Shown piece by piece: positions 7,192-14,893 of a DNA stretch of 64,000 bases (its first letter is position 1; each line of letters opens with the position of its first letter). Source of the stretch: Thiocapsa marina 5811 (GTDB lineage Bacteria; Pseudomonadota; Gammaproteobacteria; Chromatiales; Chromatiaceae); the NCBI RefSeq assembly GCF_000223985.1, contig NZ_AFWV01000003.1:1-64000 (forward strand), read 5' to 3'. Made by a program: the position numbers and the translations under genes. The notes under the pieces were generated by a model. It saw nothing but the letters and a program-made list of their open reading frames with translations, did no database searches and was not told the DNA's origin.

Positions 7192-7794
7192 TCACTCGGC
7201 GTGGTCATGCGGCTTCTGGGTCGGCTGGACCTGATTCGCCGGCGGGATCTGATCCGAGGCCGCGCCGGGCGACGCCGGGTTGGCATCCAGATGTCCGCCG
7301 TGGACATTGAAGCGGGCTTCGACGTCGAAGATGTGCGCCTTGGCCTGCCCGAAGTCGAGTCCGTCCGGCGCGGGCTCGGGTTGGGCACCGAGGCCGTATT
7401 CCATCGGCGTGACCTGGCCGCGCAGATAGGTCGCGGTGCGCGCATCGATCCAGTCGCCGGTGCGCCAGTCGTTCACCCAGATCTCGGTGGCGGGATCGTC
7501 GCGCTCGGCACGCTCTTCGAGCCAGATCAGCGCGCACCCGATATCGTCGAAGCGATAGACGCGCGAGCGACCGTCCGGTGTCGGGACACGCACCTGAGCG
7601 GAGTGCAGACGGTCCGAGAGGACCATGCGACAGCGCCCGCAGGCATCACGGTCCCATTTCACCTCGCCAGGTCCCTGACCCGGATCACCGCCGCAGGCGG
7701 CGAGCAGAAGCGCAAGCACAACCACCAACAAGGCGCTGAACCGCGACGAGAGTGATGAAGGGAGGCTCGGCGGTTCACTCTCCGACCCGTACAC
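7192..7794 (-). CDS. nosL: NosL, copper chaperone lipoprotein
   Basis: The mature part starts after a lipobox ('LLLAAC'). Next comes 'CGRCRMVL', the Cu(I)-binding C-x-x-C-x-M of NosL, then 'FDDIGCALIWLEER', and a His-rich C-terminus ('HGGHLD', 'HDHAE') that may add metal binding. NosL delivers copper to apo-NosZ in the periplasm. The start is uncertain: no ATG lies close to the signal peptide. I chose GTG at 7794, which gives a 20-residue n-region; longer frames run into the repeat upstream. It is separated from nosF by 133 bases that hold the repeat at 7845. Confidence 0.85.
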   Translation of the reverse strand: MYGSESEPPSLPSSLSSRFSALLVVVLALLLAACGGDPGQGPGEVKWDRDACGRCRMVLSDRLHSAQVRVPTPDGRSRVYRFDDIGCALIWLEERAERDDPATEIWVNDWRTGDWIDARTATYLRGQVTPMEYGLGAQPEPAPDGLDFGQAKAHIFDVEARFNVHGGHLDANPASPGAASDQIPPANQVQPTQKPHDHAE

Positions 7795-7844
7795 CCCAAG
7801 CGACCCGAGCTCGACGCGCTTCAGAAAAAGAAACAAAGAATCTC

Positions 7845-7930
7845 TGAACCGCGTCGACTGCGACGCCTGTTGATCGCCGCGGACGAAGCGCCCGTGCGAA
7901 ACCGATCCATATTCTGCCGGACGCGGTTCA
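7845..7930. repeat. AACCGCG element A (86 bp)
   Basis: Ends TGAACCGCGTC and GACGCGGTTCA form inverted termini. Oriented on the minus strand it reads TGAACCGCGTCCGGC, then about five bases, then a TATGG motif, as in the other copies. The last three bases (7928-7930) are the TGA stop codon of nosF. Confidence 0.8.
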
Positions 7931-8812
7931 CGCATACCGCACCTCGGCCAATTCCGGCCCTCTCGCCGCATCCAACCGAATGGAATCAAGCAGCGCCGCA
8001 TACCTCGACAAGAGCCCGAGGAAGCGCAGGCGATCCGCCCCGGCGACCCAGCCGTCCCATGTGATGCCCTGATCTGCACTGCGCAGACCCCAAGGGGTGA
8101 CCGCCCGCGCGAAGGCGTCGTCCGCACGCGTCAGGACCAGACGGCAGCGCAGACGGCTGGTGAGATCCACCAGGTCCGCGACACGATCGTCGAGGACCAC
8201 CAGACCTTGGTCCATCTCGATGACCCGGTTCACGAGTGCGGCGACCTCGTCGAGCCGGTGACTGGAGATGAGCATGGCGACCTGCTCCTGGCGTTCGGCC
8301 AGCAGCTCGAAGAAGATGTGGCGCGCGTCGGGATCCAGGTTGGCGGCGGGTTCGTCCATGACCAGCAGCTCGGTATCCCGACCCAGGGCGATGCTGATCA
8401 AGAGCTTCTGTTTTTGGCCGCCCGAGAGCTTCACGAAGGGCTGGTGCCGAAACGCCTTCGCATCCAACCCGAGCCGTGTCGCGACCGCTTCCATGCGGCG
8501 TGGATCCGCGCCGCAGACCCCGGAGGCAAACTGAATCAATTGCCCGACCGGCATCTTGAGCGGCGGCGGCAGCTGCGGCACGAAGCCGATCTTGCCGAGC
8601 ACCTCGCGCCGGTGCTCGCGCGGGTCCAGATCATCGACGCGGACCTTGCCCTGACACACATACTCCCCGAGCAGACAGCGGATGAGCGTGGTCTTGCCAG
8701 CCCCGTTGGAGCCGACCAGGGCGACCCGGTGTCCGCGCTCGATGACGAGGTCGATCCCCTTCAGAACGGTCTGGCGACGAAAGCGTTTGCTGACCTGCTC
8801 GAAACGGATCAT
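7928..8812 (-). CDS. nosF: NosF, ABC-type ATPase
   Basis: 294 residues. Walker A 'GSNGAGKTT', signature 'LSGGQKQK', Walker B 'LLVMDEP' and the switch His in 'ISSHRLDE' are all present. It powers NosY in copper/sulfur site assembly of N2O reductase. The start MIRFEQVSKRF overlaps the nosH stop by 4 bases (ATGA). The stop codon TGA is contributed by the end of repeat element A, which lies between nosF and nosL. Confidence 0.93.
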   Translation of the reverse strand: MIRFEQVSKRFRRQTVLKGIDLVIERGHRVALVGSNGAGKTTLIRCLLGEYVCQGKVRVDDLDPREHRREVLGKIGFVPQLPPPLKMPVGQLIQFASGVCGADPRRMEAVATRLGLDAKAFRHQPFVKLSGGQKQKLLISIALGRDTELLVMDEPAANLDPDARHIFFELLAERQEQVAMLISSHRLDEVAALVNRVIEMDQGLVVLDDRVADLVDLTSRLRCRLVLTRADDAFARAVTPWGLRSADQGITWDGWVAGADRLRFLGLLSRYAALLDSIRLDAARGPELAEVRYA

Positions 8813-9786
8813 AGGGCCTTCTCCAGTCCCTTGAAGGTGTAGCTCAGCGAGCCGGTCGGACAGATGTCGACGCAGAGACCGCAGCGGGTGCAATCGGCGC
8901 CGATGTCGGTGGTGAGTCCTTGCGCACGGCCGCGAATGGTGACGTCGAGCACATGCGGCACCATGCAGATCTTCCGACAGTCGCCCTCGTGGTGGCAGCT
9001 GCGCATGTTGTACTGCACGCGCAGCGGCGAGATGACACCGACGAGACCGTAGGTGATGCCGATCGGGCAGACATAGCGACACCAGGCCCGGCGCGAGAGC
9101 AGCACCTCGAAGGCCAGCAGGGCGAGGATCCAGAGCAGCGCCAGGCCGGGACCGTAGATGAGCGCGCGGCTGAGGATCCCGGTCGGGGAGATGGTCTCGA
9201 AGACGGTATAGCCGGTCAGCAGGGCAAGCAGGGCGAAGATGACGTAGAAGACCGCCCGCACGGTGCGATGGAACTGGATGTCGATCGCCCAGCCGCGCTT
9301 GGCGAGCCACAGGTGCAGCGATTCGGCCCATTCGGCGACCAGATGATAGGGACAGACCCAGGAGCAGAAGGTCCGCCCGCCGAGCAGGATCCAGAGCACC
9401 AGGACGGTCAGTGTACCGATCAGCAGGTTAACCACGATGTGCTTGTAGGCGAGCGTGACCTGCAGCGCCGAGTTCAGATCGGCCAGGTGGAAGCCGATGA
9501 CGCGCGAGGCGGTCAGCGCGCCCTCGACCAACTGCACGTCGAGCACGTAGGACAGGACGAACAGCAGATTCACCACGATCAAGGTGATCCAGCGGCGATT
9601 GCGCCATTTGTGGCGGTTCGCGCTGCGTGCGTGACCCGCTTCGACGGCGTGCAGCGCCTCGCGGGTCAGAGGCGTCTTGCGCTTCTCTTTATAGATCGCC
9701 TGGACCGGGATGGGGATCTGCTCGGGCGTCGGCTTGACCGGTTTGAGCCCGAGCAACTGGCGCAGCGATTCGACGAAATAGCTCAT
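8809..9786 (-). CDS. nosH: NosH, NapH-like quinol dehydrogenase, iron-sulfur membrane protein
   Basis: 325 residues. Four or more membrane helices carry two C-x3-C-P motifs at their ends ('CSWVCPYH', 'CRYVCPIG'). Two [4Fe-4S] motifs follow in the C-terminal part ('CHHEGDCRKICMVP' and 'CTRCGLCVDICP'). NapH-type proteins take electrons from quinol and, with NosG, pass them towards the periplasm. The start MSYFVESLRQ overlaps the nosG stop by 4 bases. In clade II nos clusters this NosG/NosH pair and c-type cytochromes stand in for NosR of clade I. Confidence 0.88.
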   Translation of the reverse strand: MSYFVESLRQLLGLKPVKPTPEQIPIPVQAIYKEKRKTPLTREALHAVEAGHARSANRHKWRNRRWITLIVVNLLFVLSYVLDVQLVEGALTASRVIGFHLADLNSALQVTLAYKHIVVNLLIGTLTVLVLWILLGGRTFCSWVCPYHLVAEWAESLHLWLAKRGWAIDIQFHRTVRAVFYVIFALLALLTGYTVFETISPTGILSRALIYGPGLALLWILALLAFEVLLSRRAWCRYVCPIGITYGLVGVISPLRVQYNMRSCHHEGDCRKICMVPHVLDVTIRGRAQGLTTDIGADCTRCGLCVDICPTGSLSYTFKGLEKAL

Positions 9787-10634
9787 TGGAAGTCGGCGCT
9801 CCGATGGATGTCCACCACGATGGCGGCGGGCTCGGCGGGACAGACCATCTCGCAGACGCCGCATCCGACACAGCCGTCTTCGACGACCGGTGTCGCGGTG
9901 CGTCCGTCCGGCATTGGTTGCATCCGGATGGCGTGCAAGGGTGGGCACTGATTGGGATCGCCCGAGGGCGGGGTGCCGGCCTCGCATTGGGCGATCCGGA
10001 TCTCGATCGGGCAGAGTCGGACACACAGATCGCACAGCGGCAGGTCGAACGGATGCTCGGCCAAGCGGATCGGATTCCAGCGGTCGACGGACTCGAAGCG
10101 CAGCAATGCGGGGTGATCCGTGCCGCGCGCAGCACCCTTGAAGGGCTGACCGCGCACGGCAAGACAGCGGCAGGGCCGGGCGAGCCGCGCAAATCCCATC
10201 CGCGTCTCGGCGGGGTAGTCGATGTCGTGCGTCAGTGCCCCGGTGGGACAGGCCAGCACGCATTGCAGCCCGTCGCAGGAGAAGTCGCAGGCCTGGTCGC
10301 GCGCCTCGATGTAGGGCACGCCGAGGCCGACGCCGTCGTTGATGTCGGCCAGCTTGATCGCTTCGACCGGACAGACTTGTACGCACTGGCCGCATTTGAT
10401 GCAGGCCGAGAGAAATTCCTGCTCGTCGAGCCGATCCTTGAGCGCGCCCGGTGGACGCAGACGCGCGTTGGCCTGTCCAATCAGCGGGATGAGTCCGACG
10501 AGCGAGGCCCCGACCATCCCGACGAGGAGGGCGGTGCTGCGCAGAAACTCGCGTCGTCCCTGCTCGCGCAGCTTCTTGGTCTTGCGCTTCGGTTTCGGCT
10601 TCGTCTTCGGTTGGGCGTTCGGTTTCTCTTTCAT
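9783..10634 (-). CDS. nosG: NosG, NapG-like ferredoxin-type protein, Tat-exported
   Basis: 283 residues. The N-terminus is very basic (K/R-rich), followed by the twin-arginine signal 'GRREFLRST' and a hydrophobic stretch. Four [4Fe-4S] cluster motifs follow, the first being 'CIKCGQCVQVCP' and the last 'CVGCGVCEMVCP'. It should accept electrons from NosH on the outer side of the membrane. I chose the ATG at 10634 over a TTG at 10652 because GAGGTGA lies 7 bases before it. Confidence 0.88.
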   Translation of the reverse strand: MKEKPNAQPKTKPKPKRKTKKLREQGRREFLRSTALLVGMVGASLVGLIPLIGQANARLRPPGALKDRLDEQEFLSACIKCGQCVQVCPVEAIKLADINDGVGLGVPYIEARDQACDFSCDGLQCVLACPTGALTHDIDYPAETRMGFARLARPCRCLAVRGQPFKGAARGTDHPALLRFESVDRWNPIRLAEHPFDLPLCDLCVRLCPIEIRIAQCEAGTPPSGDPNQCPPLHAIRMQPMPDGRTATPVVEDGCVGCGVCEMVCPAEPAAIVVDIHRSADFQ

Positions 10635-10648
10635 GTTCGCTTCACCTC

Positions 10649-12052
10649 TCAATCCCTCCCGAGCGAGCGACGCAACGCCTCGTAGGCGTCATAGCCACCC
10701 GGTGCAGCATCCGGGGCGGGCGCCTCGGACTCCGCGTCCGGATCCAGCTCCCAATCAGAACCGCCCGCCAATCCGGCTTGCGGTACGGCGAGCACGACCT
10801 CGGTATCGGCGGCCCAGAGCGGATGCTCGTCGCGCACCAGAAGATCCGGCGTCGTGAAGGGGGCGAGGCGCTCGAGGAAATCGATGACCTCGAGCATCGG
10901 GGAGCCCTTGAAGAACTGCGCCGGAGGCACGTCCATCCAGAGCCGGTCGGCGAAGGCTTGAATGACGTGCGGCGAGTCGCCGACGCCGTCGTCGTCTCGG
11001 TCGAATCCCTCGTAGTCGTCCCAGTAATTGCCGTCCCAGGTGTTGCGGTTGGCGGTCTTGCCGCCCTCGACCACCACCTGCGTGGTGTTGCCCTTGAAGC
11101 GATTTCCGGTCAGGACGTTGCCCTGCCAATCATTGATGAAACGGATCCCGATACCGTTGTAGGCGATCAGGTTGTCGCGAAAATAATTGAGGCTGCCGGG
11201 TTGGTAGGGCGAGACGTCCAGATACAGGCCCTCGGCGCAATAGAGGATGCGGTTGCCTTCGATGACGACGTCCGAGGTCTCCTTGAAGCCGATCCCGATG
11301 CCGGTCGTGCCGGTGGCGTTGGCGATCAGGTTGTTGCGTACGACGATACCGTCGCTGTACATGAGGAAGATCCCGACCGTGTTGTTCTCGTAATGGTTGC
11401 CCTCGACCCGGTTGGTCTGGGAGTACATGAAGTGCAGCGAATAGCGGCCGCCGCGCGCGTCGTTGCGGGCGATCAGGTTGTTGCGCGAATACCAGACCAC
11501 GGTGTCGCGCGCGTCGCGGATGATGTTGTCCGTGACCTGGTTGTCGAAGCTGTACCAGAGCCGGATCGCATCGCCCCGCACACCGAGATCGACCGGCTTG
11601 GACGAGATGTGGTTTCGCCGCACGATGTTGTTCTCGGACTGCTGCAGGTCGACGCCGAACAGGGCGTTGTCGATACGGCTGTCCGTAATCACGTTGAACT
11701 TACCTCGAACCTGCACGCCCGAGTCCAGATCGTTGTGCGAGCTGCCCGAGTTGGTGAGATGCAGGTTCCGAAGCGTCGCCCCGTCGGTCTCGAGCAGGAC
11801 CACGGTGCCTTTGCCGCCGCCGTCGATCGTCACCTCATCGCGACCGTCGATGGTCAAGGGCTTGTCCACGCGCACGGGCCCGGCGTAGATGCCGGGCTCC
11901 GGCATCAGTACCGAACCCGCTTCGGCGGCATCGACCAGAGGCTGCAGCGGCGGGTAGGCCGCCCCGGCCAATGCGGGGATCAGGAGCAGTGCAGCGCAAG
12001 CAAGTCGGCTGGACTCAAGCCGTAGGATGGGTAGAGCGAGAGCGAAACCCAT
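10649..12052 (-). CDS. nosD: NosD, periplasmic copper-sulfur site assembly protein
   Basis: A right-handed beta-helix built of short repeats ('NNLIARNDARGG', 'NRVEGNHYENNTVGIFLMYS', 'VVRNNLIANATGTTG'), followed by 'NTWDGNYWDDYEGFDRDDDG', typical of NosD. The start is unusual. The hydrophobic signal core ('LACAALLLIPALAGA') is close to position 11990. The only in-frame initiators before it are an ATG inside a REP hairpin (12052, chosen here) and an ATG at 12154 that overlaps the nosB stop (ATGA). With 12154 the protein gains 34 residues, including 'VGWVERSETHPP', a well-known read-through of this REP. Which start is used cannot be told from sequence. Confidence 0.85.
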   Translation of the reverse strand: MGFALALPILRLESSRLACAALLLIPALAGAAYPPLQPLVDAAEAGSVLMPEPGIYAGPVRVDKPLTIDGRDEVTIDGGGKGTVVLLETDGATLRNLHLTNSGSSHNDLDSGVQVRGKFNVITDSRIDNALFGVDLQQSENNIVRRNHISSKPVDLGVRGDAIRLWYSFDNQVTDNIIRDARDTVVWYSRNNLIARNDARGGRYSLHFMYSQTNRVEGNHYENNTVGIFLMYSDGIVVRNNLIANATGTTGIGIGFKETSDVVIEGNRILYCAEGLYLDVSPYQPGSLNYFRDNLIAYNGIGIRFINDWQGNVLTGNRFKGNTTQVVVEGGKTANRNTWDGNYWDDYEGFDRDDDGVGDSPHVIQAFADRLWMDVPPAQFFKGSPMLEVIDFLERLAPFTTPDLLVRDEHPLWAADTEVVLAVPQAGLAGGSDWELDPDAESEAPAPDAAPGGYDAYEALRRSLGRD

Positions 12053-12136
12053 CCGGCCCGCGCCAATGGCATCGGGCCGAAACCCGGCAACGCGGCGGTT
12101 TGGAGGATGGGTTTCGCTGCGCTCTACCCATCCTAC
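12022..12136. repeat. REP pair, second GTAG family, inside nosD start region
   Basis: The left unit at 12022-12054 is GTAGGATGGGTAG...ACCCATCC. The right unit at 12105-12136 is its inverted partner, ending CCCATCCTAC. The whole pair is open in the nosD frame. The flanks share TGGACTCA on both sides, which could be a target duplication. Confidence 0.85.
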
Positions 12137-12150
12137 GGTTGAGCTTGGAC

Positions 12151-13353
12151 TCATGGGGACGACTTAAGCTGCTTGCGTCGCAGCAGGGTCGCCGCCGCCA
12201 GCACGACCGAGAGCAGCAGCATCAGCCCGAAGCCCCAATAGGGATAGGAATGGGTCCCGAATTGGGCAACCTTGCCGTCGCCGAAGACGGTCGGCATGAA
12301 GGGCTTCACCGTGAAGGCGCCCATCGCATTCATGTTGTGGCCGTACCACCAGAGCCAGGCGGAATAGTCCAGGATGAAGATCAGGGGCAGGGCAAGCGGT
12401 GCGATGATCAAGAGCCAATAGAGCGGACCTTGCGTGCGGCGCGCACCCCAGAGCAGCAGCAGCATGGCCCCGATGATCCCCCAGAAAACGACATGGGCGG
12501 CCGTGCTCATGATGCCGACCATGGGCCGGATCTCTTCGGGATTGTTGAAGTAGCGCCCGAGGCTCTTGCCGTAGTGCCAGGTGAGCAACTGATGGCCGCT
12601 GCCGGTCCACTCCAAGCGCTCGCCGGCCGGCTGTTTGGCCTGATCGCGCTCGAAGGCACCGCGCAGGCTTGCGGCAAGTGCGGCCTTGTCCGGTTCGCCG
12701 GCGATGTCGATGTCCGGAACACCCGAGTCGGCCCCCGGTTCCGCATCCCCCTCCAGCGACGCCTTCATCTGGGCGATCAGTGCCTCGGCCGGTGACAGGC
12801 CCTTTTCGGCTTCGGGTGTCGCACTCTCTTGATCGAGTGCGAACGCCAGTGCGCTCAGATAGCCTTGGCTGTTCAGCTTGAGCCCATCGGCCGTGTAGAG
12901 GGTCATGGTCATCCAGCCGACGATGAGCGCAAACCCCGCGCCCATGACCGCCAATCGGGTCTTGGAGCCGGGGATGGCGAATCCGACGATCATGACGCCG
13001 AGCATCGACAGCAGAAATGGCGCGAAGGCCCGCTCGACCACGCCGCCGGCCGAGATGGGATACATGCCGACATAGTGATTGATGGTGTCCATCTCGTGGA
13101 CACAATTGAGCGCCTCGTCCTCGGTGATCTCCGACTTCTCGACCTTTTGGCAGCCGTTGAAGACGCCGTTCATATGGAAATGGATGCGAACGCCGTCCGG
13201 AAAGGATTCGGGCGGATAGTTGGGTGCGGTCAACGAGACCCACCAGACGGGAACGAAATAGATGGCGCCGAGCAGGATCAGTCCGATCAGGCTCAGACCG
13301 AAGATCAACGGCGTGCGCCGATCCGAAAAGGAGAGAGTCGATGTATTGCTCAT
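12151..13353 (-). CDS. nosB: NosB-like membrane protein of clade II nos cluster
   Basis: About 400 residues. A membrane helix near the N-terminus ('LIFGLSLIGLILLGAIYFVP') is followed by a periplasmic segment with 'HMNGVFNGCQKVE'. Three or more central helices, a charged loop (about 150 residues) and four more helices come next, with conserved 'WWYGHNMN' and 'SYPYWGFG' near the C-terminus. This fits NosB, a membrane protein found only in clade II nos clusters, whose function is not settled. The start MSNTSTLSF at 13353 was preferred to MAVSI at 13368; neither has a strong ribosome site. Confidence 0.75.
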   Translation of the reverse strand: MSNTSTLSFSDRRTPLIFGLSLIGLILLGAIYFVPVWWVSLTAPNYPPESFPDGVRIHFHMNGVFNGCQKVEKSEITEDEALNCVHEMDTINHYVGMYPISAGGVVERAFAPFLLSMLGVMIVGFAIPGSKTRLAVMGAGFALIVGWMTMTLYTADGLKLNSQGYLSALAFALDQESATPEAEKGLSPAEALIAQMKASLEGDAEPGADSGVPDIDIAGEPDKAALAASLRGAFERDQAKQPAGERLEWTGSGHQLLTWHYGKSLGRYFNNPEEIRPMVGIMSTAAHVVFWGIIGAMLLLLWGARRTQGPLYWLLIIAPLALPLIFILDYSAWLWWYGHNMNAMGAFTVKPFMPTVFGDGKVAQFGTHSYPYWGFGLMLLLSVVLAAATLLRRKQLKSSP

Positions 13354-13447
13354 GATGGATACGGCCATGCGCGTGCGTTGCGTGGAGGAGCCTTCAGCAT
13401 CGGTCCGGCCGGCGACAGCTGAAGTGAGGAGCGTCGAGCCGATACGC

Positions 13448-13467
13448 GACACCGCCGCAGCGGTGTC
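13448..13467. promoter_or_regulatory. Hairpin between nosC and nosB
   Basis: GACACCGC and GCGGTGTC form a perfect 8-pair stem with a 4-base loop, in the 210-base gap downstream of the diheme cytochrome gene. It has no T run. It may stabilise or attenuate the nos transcript. Confidence 0.4.
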
Positions 13468-13563
13468 ACGCGATCGGAATCAGGCTGCGGATCTCGGGAT
13501 CCGGAATGCGCCGTATCGATGCTTTCCGTCAAACGCCGGATCCGAACCGTGATCCTCTCCGGA

Positions 13564-14325
13564 TTACTCGAAGTCCGGGTTCTTCCAATCCGCCGAGTCG
13601 GCCAACTGCTCCTCGGGGACCGGTTGCCAAGAGGTGTAGCTGATGACCGCCTGCATGTCCTTGTCCGAGAAATTCTTGATCTGCTCGACCATCTCCGGAT
13701 TGGCATTGCGCCGCTTATGGTCGCGGATCCATTCGAACTGGCGAACCATGTATTCGTAATGTTGGCCGTTGATGCGCGGATAGAATTTTTCCACGTCGCC
13801 CATCCCGACCTCGCCGTGGCATTTCACGCAGTTGTCCTTGTAGAGCTGCTCGCCCAGCGCATACTCCTCGGTTCCGGGTCCATACGGCCCTTTGCCCCAC
13901 GCCGGGTTCATCGGCAGGCTTTCGATATAGGCCACCACATCGGCCAGCGCCTGTGCGTCGCCGATCGACTGCGGGAGCGAGAAGGGATACATGGTCGGGT
14001 TGTCGCGGTTCTGGGCGCGGATGTCCGCCATTTGCTTGATCAGCACACCACGATGCTGGCCTGCCAATTGCGGGAAGGTTCCGTCAGGCGTGCCCCAGCC
14101 TTCGGGCAAATGGCAGGCAGCACACACCTCGTAAACATCCATGCCGTTCTCGATGTCGGGCTCGAGATGCAAGGCTGCGTCCTGCTCGCCTCCGCCTTGG
14201 TTCCAATCGACGGGCTCGGCGCGATGGACGCGGTCGGCGTCGCTCGCCTCTTCTGCCCAGAGTGTTCCGGCTGTTCCGACGGCAGCAGCCAGGATTGCGA
14301 CCTGAAAAAGATGACGTTGATTCAT
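13564..14325 (-). CDS. Diheme cytochrome c of the nos cluster (NosC2-like)
   Basis: 253 residues with a Sec signal peptide ('FQVAILAAAVGTAGTLWA'). There are two heme c sites, C-A-A-C-H near residue 68 and C-V-K-C-H near residue 166. Each is followed by a cytochrome-c4-like domain with a possible Met ligand. Its position between nosZ and nosB matches the NosC1/NosC2 cytochromes of clade II clusters, which carry electrons from NosG/NosH to NosZ. Confidence 0.88.
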   Translation of the reverse strand: MNQRHLFQVAILAAAVGTAGTLWAEEASDADRVHRAEPVDWNQGGGEQDAALHLEPDIENGMDVYEVCAACHLPEGWGTPDGTFPQLAGQHRGVLIKQMADIRAQNRDNPTMYPFSLPQSIGDAQALADVVAYIESLPMNPAWGKGPYGPGTEEYALGEQLYKDNCVKCHGEVGMGDVEKFYPRINGQHYEYMVRQFEWIRDHKRRNANPEMVEQIKNFSDKDMQAVISYTSWQPVPEEQLADSADWKNPDFE

Positions 14326-14485
14326 GATGGACTCCGAATCGAGCTCGAACGACTTCCACTACGGCGCAAGGCGGCATGAGTCGTTTCGATGTTTTGTGTG
14401 TTGAGATGAAACATGTTCGCACTGCGAGGAGACACGCGCTCCGGACAAACGATCGATGATGCGAGTGACGCTGAACGGCGCGCGT

Positions 14486-14809
14486 TTAATTCAGCGTGCC
14501 CAGCCAGTTCGCGATGGCTCGCATCTCTTCCTCGTTGACGAGATGCATAACACCCTTCATCGCCGCGGTCATGCCGTTGCTGCGGGCGCCGCTTTTGATG
14601 TCCACCATTTGATTGTAGGCGTAATCCGGACTTTGGCCCGCGAGCTTCGGATAGATGGGCAGAATGGGTGTTTTGGCGTCTTTGCCGTGACAGGCGACAC
14701 AGGTCTTGGTGACGTAGAGCTCGGCGCCGTCCATCGCGAGAATGGGCAAGGATGCCGTTGTCGCCGCGGCGATCGAGATCGAGATTAGAACGGACTTCAA
14801 GGCGTTCAT
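14486..14809 (-). CDS. Monoheme cytochrome c of the nos cluster (NosC1-like)
   Basis: 107 residues. A signal peptide of about 25 residues ('VLISISIAAATTASLPILA') is followed by C-V-A-C-H at residues 36-40. A likely Met axial ligand lies in 'NGMTAAMKGVM'. It is a class I periplasmic cytochrome. It directly follows nosZ and the hairpin at 14854, and should be an electron donor to N2O reductase. Confidence 0.88.
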   Translation of the reverse strand: MNALKSVLISISIAAATTASLPILAMDGAELYVTKTCVACHGKDAKTPILPIYPKLAGQSPDYAYNQMVDIKSGARSNGMTAAMKGVMHLVNEEEMRAIANWLGTLN

Positions 14810-14853
14810 CGTGGACTCTCCGGCGATTGGCCGATTGCGGATGTCGAGAGGCT

Positions 14854-14887
14854 GTCATTGACCGGGATCGGGATCCCGGTCAATGAC
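14854..14887 (-). promoter_or_regulatory. Strong hairpin after nosZ
   Basis: GTCATTGACCGGGATC and GATCCCGGTCAATGAC make a perfect 16-pair stem with a 2-base loop, starting 6 bases after the nosZ stop. It has no T run, so full termination is unlikely. Such a stem at an operon's first gene often protects the upstream message, and would give more NosZ than downstream proteins. Confidence 0.65.
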
Positions 14888-14893
14888 GCGACT

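Noticed and set aside
8809-9786. NosR as the name for the iron-sulfur membrane protein
   Set aside because: It lacks the large N-terminal periplasmic flavin domain of NosR; size and motifs match NapH/NosH of clade II clusters.
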